This document shows, piece after piece, positions 53,069 to 64,000 of a DNA stretch of 64,000 bases; positions within the stretch are counted from its first letter, which is position 1, and each line of letters opens with the position of its first letter. The translations under genes and the position numbers were made by a program. The stretch spans positions 10,710,985 to 10,774,984 of the forward strand of contig NC_081146.1 in NCBI RefSeq assembly GCF_958295425.1. Reading direction: 5' to 3'. The DNA comes from Solea solea (taxonomy: Eukaryota; Chordata; Actinopteri; Pleuronectiformes; Soleidae). Below the pieces are notes generated by a model that did not search any database, was not told the DNA's origin, and saw only the letters and a list, made by a program, of their open reading frames with translations.

Positions 53069-56000
53069 ATGGATTGTCACATCATTTCACTGCTGCTCCT
53101 CGCCTTGACTGTGGAAACAGGGGGCTCAACAGAAAACAGGTAAATCTAGGAATAGCCTTTCAAATCTATATTGTAATATAATATCAAGTTATTTGTGAAT
53201 ACGATTTTCCTTTGTGTACAGATTCCTCATTTCAGCTCCACGTGTGTTTCATGTGGGAGTTGGTGAGAAAGTGTTTGTCCAGATGGGAAAACAGCATCAT
53301 AACACACCTGTAACTCTCTACCTGGAGCATGAAAGCACTGGCACTGTTGTGTCTTCAAAGTCAATGGTCTCCTGTACAGAAAAGAAGGACGTCGAAACAG
53401 TTGAGCTCAAGGTAAGAACATGTCTTCACTCAGATATGAAGTGAAATGTCACTGCGCTGGACTTTGCAGCACAAAGATCAGAACAAAGGCTTTTAGTTTG
53501 CATGTTCTCCCCATGTGTGTTTGGGTTCCCTCTGGATTCTAAGTGTGTAAGTGAATGGTTGTTTGTCTTCATGTGTCTGCGATGGACTGGAGACCTGCAA
53601 AGGGTGTACCACGCCTTTTGCCCTAAGTCATTTGGGATCAGCACCCGTGACCCTCATGTAGAAGACAAAGTGGTAGACAATGCGTGGATGTTATTAACCC
53701 ATACTGCTAATTTGCATCTTTACAGATAAACAGTGCAATTATGTCAAGGTTACCGCCTACAAAAAAAACCCCTTCTTACCTTCTGGTCGTGGCAGAAAGC
53801 ACAACCTTCAGGACCGTGAATAAGAGACAATTTATAAAGGTCCTGGTATCAAAGCACAGGGGCTACATCTTCATTCAGACCAATCAGCCAGCCTACAACC
53901 CAACAGAGAAAGGTACATTTGAAAGAAATGTGAATAAAGGTAAAACGGTGTGAAATAATTCCGCATCTGATTGAGGAAAGCCATTGAAATTGCTTTTAAA
54001 TCTCTTCTAGTGCATTACCGGATTTTTACTCTTGACCATATGCTCAGGCCTCATGGGGACATACTCCACACATCAGTGATTGTGAGTAAATATATCCTTA
54101 AGGTGTAAAGAGGAATTTAAAAGGTCTACAAAAGGTTCATGCTTTGATTATTGTATGACAGAATGCAGCCGGAAATAGGATACAGAAATCCATCAAGAGT
54201 GCAAAGGACGGAATAATAAAAGGCACATTCCCCATACCTGATGTTTCTGAGTATGTGACAACACATTTCCTTGTTTGACTCAAACCAACAAGCAACTCTC
54301 ACATTATAACAAGTGTCTATTTTGTGTTAGAATGGGCACATGGACGATTTCAGCTCACTTTGAAGGTGACGACGCAAACGCCGTGTCTCGAGAGTTCAAA
54401 GTCCAAAGATTTGGTAAGCTGCAGATTTGATTGGTTTTCTTTTTTTAAAACAAACAAACTCACAGAACATTTGTGATGTTCGATTAAAACATTTTTTTTT
54501 TGCACTCTAGTTTTGCCAAGTTTTGGAGTTGACATCAAACTGGAGCAGAACTATATTTTGTTGAGTGCTAAACATGTTGTCTTCACCATATCAGCCATGT
54601 GAGTGTTGTTTCTATTTCCATCAAATCTGCTCAATTTTGAGCTATTACGCTGTAAAGTTGAAACGGTTAATGTAGGTTATAGCAATATTTACAGCCCAGT
54701 GACGACTGGTTTAGTTCACCAGCTCTTTAGAGTTAAATGGAGAAGAAGATTGTTGTTGTTGCTGTTGGAAACACACAAATAAACAGACTCTTTAACTGTT
54801 ACATACTAAGCTAAGAAGGGCTAAATGTAAAGTGTCAAAAAAGAACAAACATAAACATAAACCTCTGCAAAAGTGACATCCGTTAAATCCTATAAAAAAA
54901 CATTTTTTTTTATATTATTGTCACATGCTAATATTTAATTTTCTTCCAATAGATATACACATGGTGAAAAAGTCAAAGGGGCTTATTACTGCAAATTTGG
55001 AGTGGGACTAAAACCTGAAAGTCGTAATCAAAAAACTATACCTGTCTTTATCAAAGGACTGGAACTGACCGGTTCAGTGAGTAAACACCTATTTCAAAGT
55101 TTGAAACCAGATAAACTGGTGACATTTGTGCCTATCTCTGAACGTGCCTCACGATTTGACATGCAACATTTTATTCTCACTTTTCATTTGCAGGTCCAGA
55201 ATGGAGAAGCAACAGTTTCTCTGCCCATAGCAAAGATAAACGATCAACTCCAGAAAGACAAGAACCTGACACTTGCTGGTTTACAGGAGAGGGGAGCACA
55301 AGTCTATCTGGCAGTATTTGTCACCGACATAGAAAGTAAAGGACACAGAGTCACTCAACAGACCACTGGTTATGAGTAAAATAAAGAACAAATAATTGTA
55401 CTTAATATTAATGACTATTTAAAAGACCAGTGTGTTACATTTAGAAAGGTAGAAAGGAATTTAAATTACTACCAATCAGTTTTTACAAGTGTATAATTGC
55501 TTTCACAGCCTTATAATTAGCCTTTTACATACATTTTACAAGACCTCGCGGCAGGGAAATTTTGAAGTAACAAAAGGCCACCATAGACGTCCCTGACATG
55601 TTTGGGAAAGGGAGGAGTGATCTGAGGAGACTCCATTTGTAACTTACAGAAACAGCGTCTGTTCTGTTCAGTGATTTGGAATTCAAATTTTATGTTGATA
55701 ATCCGTCATGATACTACAAATTAAAATTATTCAGGGCGATACTGCGCACCATTTAAACGTAAAAGTGTTTGTTTCGATTAATAGTTCACAAAAAAACCAG
55801 AACATATTTATGATACAAAATGAATCTGTAAATGACATAGAGAGAATAGAATCAAAAAATGAAATCGATAATGTAGAAATGCAGACATTACATTTATTAT
55901 GGGACACATTAAATGTATTACTAATATTATAAAAGAAAATATTAATTAATATAGTGGATATATAAGTGTGGGGCCACAGGAAATTGAGTGTGGGGCCACA

Positions 56001-58148
56001 AGTGAACCACACACTGGACCTTATGTTTTTGTTATTAAATATCTTTATGGCATATACATATATATATATATATATATATAAGTTTTATTAGGTGACAGAT
56101 ATTTCTGTGCTTTATTTGGTCCAGGTGGTGAAATGCAAGAGGCAGAAGATCATCTTCCTGTCCTCTCCCACAAATACACCATGGATCTGTCTCGCACTCG
56201 CTCTTACTTACCACCTGGGTTCCCACTAGATGTGGTGGTATGCATGAACCTAAAAAAAACCCAGATACACAGCTAACCGTATCACTGAGTTTTTAATGAT
56301 GTCTCAAATGTCTTGTTTTTATTACAGGTGATCATGCGTCACCCAGACGGCTCTCCAGCAAGTGGTGTGCCAGTGAGGACTGTCATACAAGGATCTTCTG
56401 AGCAAGGCATTACTGACCAGGAGGGGGCAATGTTTCATACCTTTAATATTGACTCTACAACTCCTTTCACCGTTGAAGTTGGTAGCCCTAAAAAAGATCT
56501 TCTCAGTTCTTTTTTTGTTTTTGTGCAGTTTTAACTGTTTCCACCTCTGGCTCCATAGGTGACGGCAGATGACCTGCAACAGAAGAAAGCAATTGGACGC
56601 ACATCATCTTCAAGTGCCAGCTACCTTTACATCAGTTTTACCCCCAGAATGTACTCTGTGGAAGGTTTGCTTTCAGTGACATACAACACCCTGAATGGTC
56701 GGACAAATAGGTTTATTTACTACATGGTGAGCTGAATCAAATGCAGCTTGATGCATCCTGAGAAGGAAGAGCAGCACTTTGTCACGATTAAACTGTTTGG
56801 TTTGTTTCTCTTGCAGGTCCTGAGCCGTGGGATCCTGATAAAAAGTGGACGTCTCCCTTTTGGCAGTTCAGTTAAAGACAACTTACTGATTACACATGAT
56901 ATGGTTCCATCCTTCCGTCTAATTGGCTACTTCTACAATGAGCGCGGTGACGTCATTTCTGACTCAGTGTGGGTGGATGTCAGGGATGAATGTGAGATAA
57001 AGGTCAAGGTGAGTAAACAGAGCTGATACGAGCACACTCTGGGCAGAGACAGTGGACAAACAGAACTTTACCTCCCCTATCACTGTTGATTTGAACAAAT
57101 GCTTAAGACACAGGCATATATATATAGACACATATACAGAGGTGGAAAGAGTACTGAAATACAGTATTATTCTCAAGTAAAATAACCATTATTTTGATTC
57201 ACTATTACTTAAGAACAAGTTAAAGTACTGGTCTAAAAAACATGTGCTCAAGTTATAGTAAAAAAGTAGCTTGGGGTTCTTTCCTGTGTTCTGTGCCCTT
57301 TGTTCCTGTGTGAAAATGACAAGGGGACACAAATCTCACATGAATTGTTTTTAATTAAAGGCAAACCTTTACAAATTAAAGTGCTGCCAAAATAAAATAT
57401 GCAAACACATTTTGTATCACAAATGCTTTCACTTTCTCACCTTAATTAGCGCCAGTTCTCCTGTCCTCATCATTCATTCACTTGTCTTCATCGTTCACCT
57501 GTCCACAAGTACACAAAAAACCTACTCAATTACAGTAACGCGAGTAAATGTAATCTTTTACCTTCCACCTCTGCACATATATATATACCTACAGTATGTG
57601 TGTGTGTATATGTATATACAGTACATATATATATATATGTATATCTATATATATATATATATATATACATATGTATGTATGTACACTGTATAACCGCCAT
57701 AAAATGAACACATGCAGCCTCTGTGTTTACATCTGTATCAGTGTTTTGTTCGGGCTTGTGAATAGTATTTAAAAATCTCTGTAATACACCTATTTCAATA
57801 TCAGGTAGAACAAAGAGGTCCTTTTGAACCTGGAAAACAATCAGTGCTAGACATTGATTTACATGGTCAGAAAGCCAAAGTGGCTCTGCTTGCTGTGGAT
57901 AAAGCCTTCTACGCTCTCAATACTGACAATAAACTCACAGCCAAACAGGTACGACTCGCATATTCTCTATTAATACACTCAATATCCCAATAGCTGAAGT
58001 ACAAGCTTTTGCCTTCTCTTTCAGGTGTTTTCTGCGATGCAGTCATATGATCTTGGCTGCTCATACGGTGGAGGAAGGGACTCAGTATCTGGACTAAAAG
58101 ATGCAGGCCTATCGTTTGTAACACATTCACAGTCAGAGTGGAAACATG
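53069..58148 (+). CDS. c4: C4-like beta chain: signal peptide and MG domains
   Basis: Exons 1-15. Signal peptide MDCHIISLLLLALTVETGG, then FLISAPRVFHVGVGEKVFVQ (MG1), FIQTNQPAYNPTEK and RIFTLDHMLRPHG (MG2, standard family wording), and LAVDKAFYALNTDNKLTAKQ near the end of the chain. The 56328-56477 exon uses a weak donor GTTGGT, but frame and phase with the next exon support it. No stop or frameshift. Confidence 0.88.
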
Positions 58149-61100
58149 GTGTGACAAAAACAAGTTTTTATCACTTACATTCTTCTAAAACCTTTTTTTT
58201 CTGACCTGTGTTTGATGGTTTGTCAATAATTTTAATTTATATGAAATATTGATTATATTGAAATGTGGTCATCCCTTAATACCATTCTGCATGTGTGTAT
58301 TGTTAATAATTGAATGAATTACTTCTGAATTACAGTTTAAATTGTGCGATACTATATTTTGAAGATTAAAAAGTGATAAAAAATCAAAAAAAATCTCACA
58401 TGTACTTATACAATATGGAATGTATGTACCCACTGCACTGAAGCAAAAATGTCCTTGAAATGTGATTGAAATGTTGTGCGTATTTTCTAGATTCTCACTG
58501 TGACTCACAATCCTCACGAAAAAAACGCTCTCTGGACCTCAACCAGGAAATGATGACCTTCAGTAAGACAATATTCTTGTATTACAACGTTGGTCTGTGG
58601 AAAGGGAAAGATACAAACCTGTGCATTTTCTTTTTTCACTTTTTCACTCAGAATCTAACTTTTCCAAATTGGAAGGTGAGTGTTGTGATCATGGGGTTTC
58701 TCTCATACCTATGACACTAACATGTCAACAAAGAGCAAAGCGCATGGCTCTCGTGAAACGAAATCAAGCTTGTGCAGACATCTTTTTGAAATGCTGCCTG
58801 GAAGCACAGCGTCTGAGGCAGAAAAAAATACAAGAGGAGGCAGAGAAAGGACTTGCCCGGAGTGAGATACAATTTGACTAATTACATTAAATAACTATAG
58901 TGAGATTACTACAGAATTTAGAAACAAACATACCATTTTCTCTCTTTTTTAAGCGGCACATGTTGAAGACATCGAAGAGTTCTTCTTGGACCCTGCCAGT
59001 CAGTACATTCGACGAATTTTTCCTCCCAGCTTTGCATTCAATGAAATTGAAGTAAATGGTAAACAAAGGTAAACAAATCAGTAATATTTTCTTTTCCACT
59101 GAATATGGTGACCACGGACATTGAAATCTGGCTAAATGCCTGCAGTGTACAGAAAGCGTCAGTATGATTTGTTCTGCTGTTTAACCCTTTGAACACAGAG
59201 CATTTTGGCTGCTTTTTTCCATTACATTTAAAGTACAGTATATACTGTACAGAGGCTATAAGAATGTGCAATATAGAGTGTCTTAGATCCTTTTTTTTTA
59301 GCACGACCTTGGCAATCTGATGAAAAATACATTTTATTTTCACCAACTATATAAACATGCCTTTTTTTTTAAAATTTTAAAATCAGATTGAATTTATGAA
59401 ATTTGGAAACAGTTCAAAGTCTATTTGTGACTTCTGCACAATTATTTCTACTACTTCATATAACTACTAAAAATGCAATATAAAATGAATCATACATCGA
59501 CTCAACAATGCATTTTTTAAAGCCTGAATGTGACCTATAAACACCCCCCTCCTCGCTTGCCGCGTGAGCACTAACAGTTAAATAATATATTCTCTCTGGA
59601 ATGAAAACTGTTGTAGGTATAGTTTGGCTCTTCCTGATTCCATCACCACGTGGGAACTTCAAATCATCACTTTATCTGCTGCCACTGGTAATAACAAGCG
59701 GGCTTCAAATTCACAAAATGCACATTAGATATTTGTTTAGATATAACTGCAACTCATTATACTACTTGCATGTGTCACTCAGGTTTCTGTGTTGTCAAAC
59801 CGACTGAGGTCAAAGCCATGAAGAGGACATTTGTGTCTCTGAGACTGCCCTACTCAGTGAAAAAATATGAGCAAATGTTCATTTCTCCTGTCATCTACAA
59901 CTACGGCCGAGACGACCTAGAGGTAACTATGTCCTAATGCTGAGACGCCTGTTACATGATACCAAACACTGATCTTGATCATTTTCTCTGTGTGAACACC
60001 TGCATTTTTTACAGTTGGCAGTTCATATGGAGCAAACTGAAGGGCTTTGCTCCCCTGGCTCAGCCACCACCGCAGCCTTTGTTAACATCACTGTGAAATC
60101 TGAGTCTTCACAGTTTGTCTCTTTCTCTGCCGCCCCCATGGTGTCCGGGCAAATACCCATCAAAATACGTCTCTATGACATAATTAATGAGATGGGAATA
60201 GATGCAATTGAGAAGAGTTTGAATGTGCTGGTAAGTGACCAAGAAATAATTTTATCTCTGCAAAATTGTCATTTTACTGGCGAGGCCTACGGGACAAAAC
60301 AAATATGGTGACATGTTTTTTGCTTGTTGTAGACAGAAGGATTAGAACAGAGGCAATGCGAAACCAAAGTGATTAAATTAGATGGTAAGTTGTTGCATAT
60401 TTGACATCATTTTTGTTCTCCAATATACTGTATAAGGGTTTGATTTAGTCAATTTATTTCTATCTGTCATAATAGGGAAGAGTGTAAGGACCATACGTAT
60501 TGATGGAAGTTTTCCAGATGAAACAATCCCCAACTCTGGGTCCAATATTTTCATTTCGGCAGAAGGTATTGTGTCTTCTGTTAGACAAAGACAGACAATT
60601 CACAAATCCTTTTCAAGGACAGTGTCTTACATTTTCAACGTTGTCACCTGTTCTCACAGAGAATGAATTTCAGTCCCAAGCGAAGAACCTTCTTTCTCCG
60701 GAGAAGGTAGCTAAACTGATCGTGCTGCCTACAGGATGTTTGGAGCAGACAATGACAGGGCTCGCTCCCACAGCTTCAGCCCTCCGTTACCTTGATCTAA
60801 GTGAGCAGTGGTTTAACCTGCCTCCTGGTAAAAGAGATGAGACTCTGAACAACGTTATGCAAGGTATGAACAAATTCAGTTAAAAACATCAACAATTTGG
60901 GGGCATTAGTTGTGATGACCTTAAAAGTCTCTTTGAGGATAACCTGACTGATAAGTAAAGTCAAAATATCAGTTTTTGCGCATTTCAAATATGCTTTTAG
61001 ATCCCACTGCATCTATATGCCAGCTACCAAAAGGCAAGATATTCAAGTACAGAGAGGTGGTTACAAGTTGTAAACTAACATATCTGGTAAATTTCATGTA

Positions 61101-63875
61101 TTTGAGGAAACAAAGCAGTAAGGTAAAGATGTTTCAGCTTCTAGGTCACTCCATAGTGCATACAAGGCAAATCTGTACTAGCTTTTAACTTCATTATCTT
61201 ATTTCACATTTTTATGTAGTAATGAATGTTGCACCCACACTAACAAGGCTAAATATGTTTTTTTACAATAACGTTTTTTTGTCAGGTATTACGAGGATTT
61301 TATCCTACAAAAAAGCCGATGGATCTTATCGAGCATTTAGTTCAGTGCCATCTAGTAATTGGTGAGTTTGTTTCATGTTACTTGTGCCTGTGTTAAAGCT
61401 TATTATTCAAGGATGTGTAGACGTTCGAGAAGGAACATGTTTTCTGAGAAACCCAGAAATGTAGCCTTACCCCCCCATTGTGATTAAACACTCTCAAAGA
61501 ACTTCTGCTCAGTAACATCTGAGAGTAGTGTGCATACAAATAAAATCAGAGGATACAGCTGTAACATGGAGACAGAGACATATAGGGTGTTCTTAGATTT
61601 GACATATCCAACTGAATTAAATCGGTCAAAAGCTCTACCAAATATTCCGTTGGAGTTTAGTCTGTGGTGTCAGACTTGTTAACTTTCTCATGCGCGCTCT
61701 GGTGCAAGCTCACCTCCACCCTCTACCGTTTACATAGAGGATTGTAGAACTAATCTGAGAAACACATTCATATTAAAGTTATTAAAGTCTTTGTTAGGCA
61801 TTGAAAATGATCCTGGTATTCAGAAGGAGTGAATATGAATTCGAAGGAGTGATATAAACAGGAAATCACTCATTCCTGTTACTTTAAAGGTGGTAGAAGA
61901 TGATTGAGTGAGTAAGTGAGTGAGTAAATTGACAGTATTTAGTGTCCCATTTTTATTCATTTTCATTTTTATGCTCAACAAGTTCCTGTCCATAACATCC
62001 AAGTTGACTTTCTCAGGACCCTCATTTCAAACTCTTAATTTGGCCTTAGACGTTTGGTAAAAATGTGTTTTTGTCATGTGACTGAAACAGGATTTTAATA
62101 TTTCTAATGAATTCACACCAATTCACATCATAATCACATCTCATAAGACAAATCTAATTGATCAATTTCCAGAATGTCATACTTTAAATCAGTCGTCTTC
62201 CCTCCATGCATAGCTTTGACTCTGCTCCTCTATTTTCTTCCTCTTGTCCATATAGGGTGACTGCCCTTGTTGTAAAAGTTCTGTCCTTGGTGGCTCAGCG
62301 TCAGAGTGGAGGTTTGGGAGAGCAGGGCCTGAAAACGACTTTACCACTAGATGATATTTCGCTCTCTGTCAGATACTTGCTCTCAGTACAGCAGACAGAT
62401 GGGTCATTCATTGACCGACATCCTGTGTTGCACAGAGGCGTCCTGGTAAGTACAGTGTATGTGTTCATGTCCAAACATATACAGTATATTGTATGAAAGA
62501 CATGGCAGCAAAAATGAGCAACACTGTTTTGAATGCATTATTGTCCCTGTGTGTTTGACGTAGAAAGGCAAAGACCAGGTGGCATCCATGACGGCTTTCA
62601 TAACTGTTTCTCTACATTTGTCACTTAACTTCCTGCCAGAAGATACAGAGATTGCTGCGGTAAGATCACGTAAGACTGAATGTCCCATGTGTTACGGCAT
62701 TAAGACCTACATATGTTCATGTTCAGAGCACGAACCTTAATGACAATGGTGATGCCCAACTTTTTTATCTAGCATCATCAGGTAGTCTAATTTCAAAGGT
62801 TTTATCACTAAAGGAGGATAAATAAAAGGTGTGCCTGTTAAACATCAGTGAGCATTTGGTCCATAGCACTTCTACGAACACTGATCTGCTACTATGACTT
62901 CCTGTTATAATTTCAATTTTCAGTATTCAGCAGTATAGTTTTTAGTATGGTTGTAATAGATTGCAGCCAGTCAACTGACTGCCTCCCTTTATGCAACTTT
63001 CTACCAGAAAGCAAGCATTTCAAGATCAACATCATATCTCATGTTACATCTGGAGGAGCTTCAGCATCCGTATGCTATTGCCACCACAGCCTACTGCCTC
63101 TCATTGTGCCTGCAAGAGGGAACAAATATCACACGGGCCTGGACAAAACTTCAAGCACTGGCTACGGAAGGCATGTCTAATCTAATCTGGTATTATTAGA
63201 ATCCTTTATGGTATATGCACTGTATGTAACTTCATCTTACACATTGGATTTATTTATTTATCGAAAGCTGTTGTGCGTAACTTTTAAATGTGAGTAAATG
63301 CCCACTACATTAAAACTATTGTCAAAGAGGTCCCCCATGCTGATGAAGCCAATCAGCTTACACATTTCTCTGTGTTCCTTAGTATAGTAGTTGTGTGTTT
63401 TTCCGCGTCACCTGGTGACACATCAGCACTGCACACTGAGTGATGTGTTGTACGCCACGACTGATGGAAAGAAGGCGGAAGCATCACAGCTGTGCTAGTA
63501 AAGCGGTACGGCAGTGAACGGCTGAGATATGGACCTAGAGCTGTCCTTTCAGAAAGCTCACCTGAGGAGTGGAGAAAGTCTAATGTTGCTGTCCACCTTG
63601 TTTTGGCAAATCCAGAACATTAACTGCCTGAAAGAAATGTGTTTCCTCACATGATACATATGTCTGTTTCTTTTTCACCAGGGAAGGATGGCTGTTATCT
63701 GTGGACAACAGATAAGAGCCCACCGAATCAAGGGAAGGCTGACAGCATCACTATAGAAACAACAGCCTATGCCCTTCTAACTGCAGTGGCACTTCAACAT
63801 AGAGAATGGGCAGACAAAGCAGCCTGCTGGTTAATCACCCAAGAAAACTATTTTGGAGGCTACGCCTCCTCACAG
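53069..63875 (+). CDS. c4: Complement C4-like protein, 3' end outside window
   Basis: Thioester-protein family member, secreted, central in classical and lectin complement pathways. 29 exons: 53069-53139, 53222-53411, 53726-53912, 54011-54081, 54162-54250, 54331-54413, 54511-54598, 54953-55076, 55194-55335, 56125-56237, 56328-56477, 56559-56726, 56817-57008, 57805-57948, 58025-58148, 58491-58562, 58652-58861, 58954-59068, 59617-59687, 59783-59922, 60015-60230, 60333-60384, 60476-60565, 60660-60863, 61286-61361, 62256-62445, 62564-62659, 63008-63170, 63682-63875. All phases fit and give 1275 residues. Order: signal peptide, MG domains, RKKR (655-658) beta/alpha cleavage, anaphylatoxin domain, CUB/MG parts, thioester domain with Cys994-Leu995-Glu996-Gln997 and His1120. 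Wording such as LPDSITTWELQIITL and APTASALRYLDLSEQW is C4 rather than C3 or C5. The alpha end, gamma chain and C345C domain lie beyond the window. Confidence 0.9.
53486..53690 (+). mobile_element. SINE copy in C4-like intron 2
   Basis: Body and tail of the same SINE family: AGTTTGCATGTTCTCCCC, GGTTGTTTGTC, TGCGATGGACTGGAGACCTG, GGTGTACCACGCCTTTTGCC, then AGAAGACAAAGTGGTAGA. The tRNA head is worn or missing. No clear duplication. Confidence 0.7.
57129..57581. mobile_element. hAT-type MITE with 8-bp duplication in C4-like intron
   Basis: The element 57137-57573 (437 bp) starts CAGAGGTGGAAAG and ends CTTCCACCTCTG, with ACTCAAGTAAAA-type motifs near the ends as in Tol2. It is flanked by CACATATA at 57129-57136 and 57574-57581. 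No coding capacity. Confidence 0.9.
57582..57680. repeat. TA/TG-rich microsatellite
   Basis: Irregular (TA)n and (TG)n runs right after the MITE, in the C4-like intron before the 57805 exon. Confidence 0.85.
58491..58861 (+). CDS. c4: C4-like processing site and anaphylatoxin (C4a) domain
   Basis: Exons 58491-58562 and 58652-58861. SSRKKRSLDL gives a tetrabasic furin-type site between the beta and alpha chains. The C4a part has the six-Cys ANATO pattern: ECC, TCQQR, ACADIFLKCC. It ends GLAR before T740, matching the place where C1s/MASP-2 cut C4 after GLQR-type sequence. C4a would be residues 659-739, ending in Arg, as an anaphylatoxin needs. Confidence 0.9.
58954..60565 (+). CDS. c4: C4-like alpha chain, MG7/CUB region
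   Basis: Exons 58954-59068, 59617-59687, 59783-59922, 60015-60230, 60333-60384, 60476-60565. They include the acidic start of C4b (VEDIEEFFLDPASQYIRRIF), LALPDSITTWE, SLRLPYSVKKYEQMFISPVI and EQTEGLCSPGS, all C4-like. No break. Confidence 0.88.
59069..59616 (+). other. C4-like intron without recognisable feature
   Basis: About 550 bp of AT-rich intron. The short frames on the minus strand match no known domain. Confidence 0.5.
60660..63875 (+). CDS. c4: C4-like thioester domain exons
   Basis: Exons 60660-60863, 61286-61361, 62256-62445, 62564-62659, 63008-63170, 63682-63875. The thioester site is at 60734-60748 and reads GGA TGT TTG GAG CAG (Gly-Cys-Leu-Glu-Gln) followed by TMTGLAPTASALRYLD. 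The catalytic position has His (DRHPVLHRGVL; CAC at 62431-62433), as in human C4B. The intron after 63170 starts with GC. The last part is ITIETTAYALLTAVALQHRE, then FGGYASSQ, and the next exon is outside. Confidence 0.88.
61362..62255 (+). other. C4-like intron without recognisable feature
   Basis: About 0.9 kb intron; small GAGTGAGTAAGT-type simple repeat near 61900. Nothing else recognised. Confidence 0.5.
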
Positions 63876-64000
63876 GTGATCTGTAGACATAGGCATCATG
63901 AAGAGTCATCCAAGATAGTGGTTCTCAAACCTTTTACACCGAGTACTCTCTGGGAAAATAGTGATCCCTTGAAGTAACACCATTATCGCCACACGTTGAA

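Overview
The window looks like nuclear DNA from a teleost fish, probably a spiny-rayed (percomorph) species. The evidence is: short exons in GT-AG introns; vertebrate protein families (FHOD3, RXRB, complement C4); fish-type tRNA-derived SINEs and small hAT elements; and an RXR ligand-binding domain carrying the extra 14-residue block known from zebrafish RXRs. The species call is inference. No bacterial, viral or organellar gene was seen.

Layout: (1) 1-33.65 kb, plus strand: the 3' two thirds of fhod3, a formin that assembles actin in striated muscle. 24 exons were placed, from the N-terminal regulatory domain (2858) to the stop codon (31177). One intron (2953-13852) is filled by about 9.8 kb of a 37-38 bp minisatellite with tRNA-like inserts and a duplicated 1.1 kb block. 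(2) 33.8-43.5 kb, minus strand: a complete rxrb gene, a nuclear receptor, converging tail to tail with fhod3; the poly(A) signals are about 160 bp apart. (3) 43.5-46.4 kb: intergenic repeats. (4) 46.37-48.41 kb, plus strand: a complete five-exon gene for a secreted protein with three C-type lectin domains and a Thr-rich mucin-like linker. (5) 48.4-53.07 kb: intergenic, no gene recognised. (6) 53.07 kb to the end, plus strand: the first 29 exons (1275 codons) of a complement C4-like gene, which runs out of the window.

How the genes relate: fhod3 and rxrb share only a 3' boundary. The lectin and the C4-like gene are both secreted immune-type proteins and sit next to each other, but nothing in the sequence shows joint control. 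rxrb within about 11 kb of a C4 gene recalls the mammalian MHC, where both genes also lie, though far apart.

Main points for a second look: the C4-like protein reads Gly-Cys-Leu-Glu-Gln where the thioester motif is normally Gly-Cys-Gly-Glu-Gln; the fhod3 intron array with perfect palindromes and embedded Pol III boxes; the 42-bp RXRB insertion exon beside a five-residue deletion; an 8-residue fhod3 micro-exon matching the muscle CK2 motif; and several transposons with exact target-site duplications.
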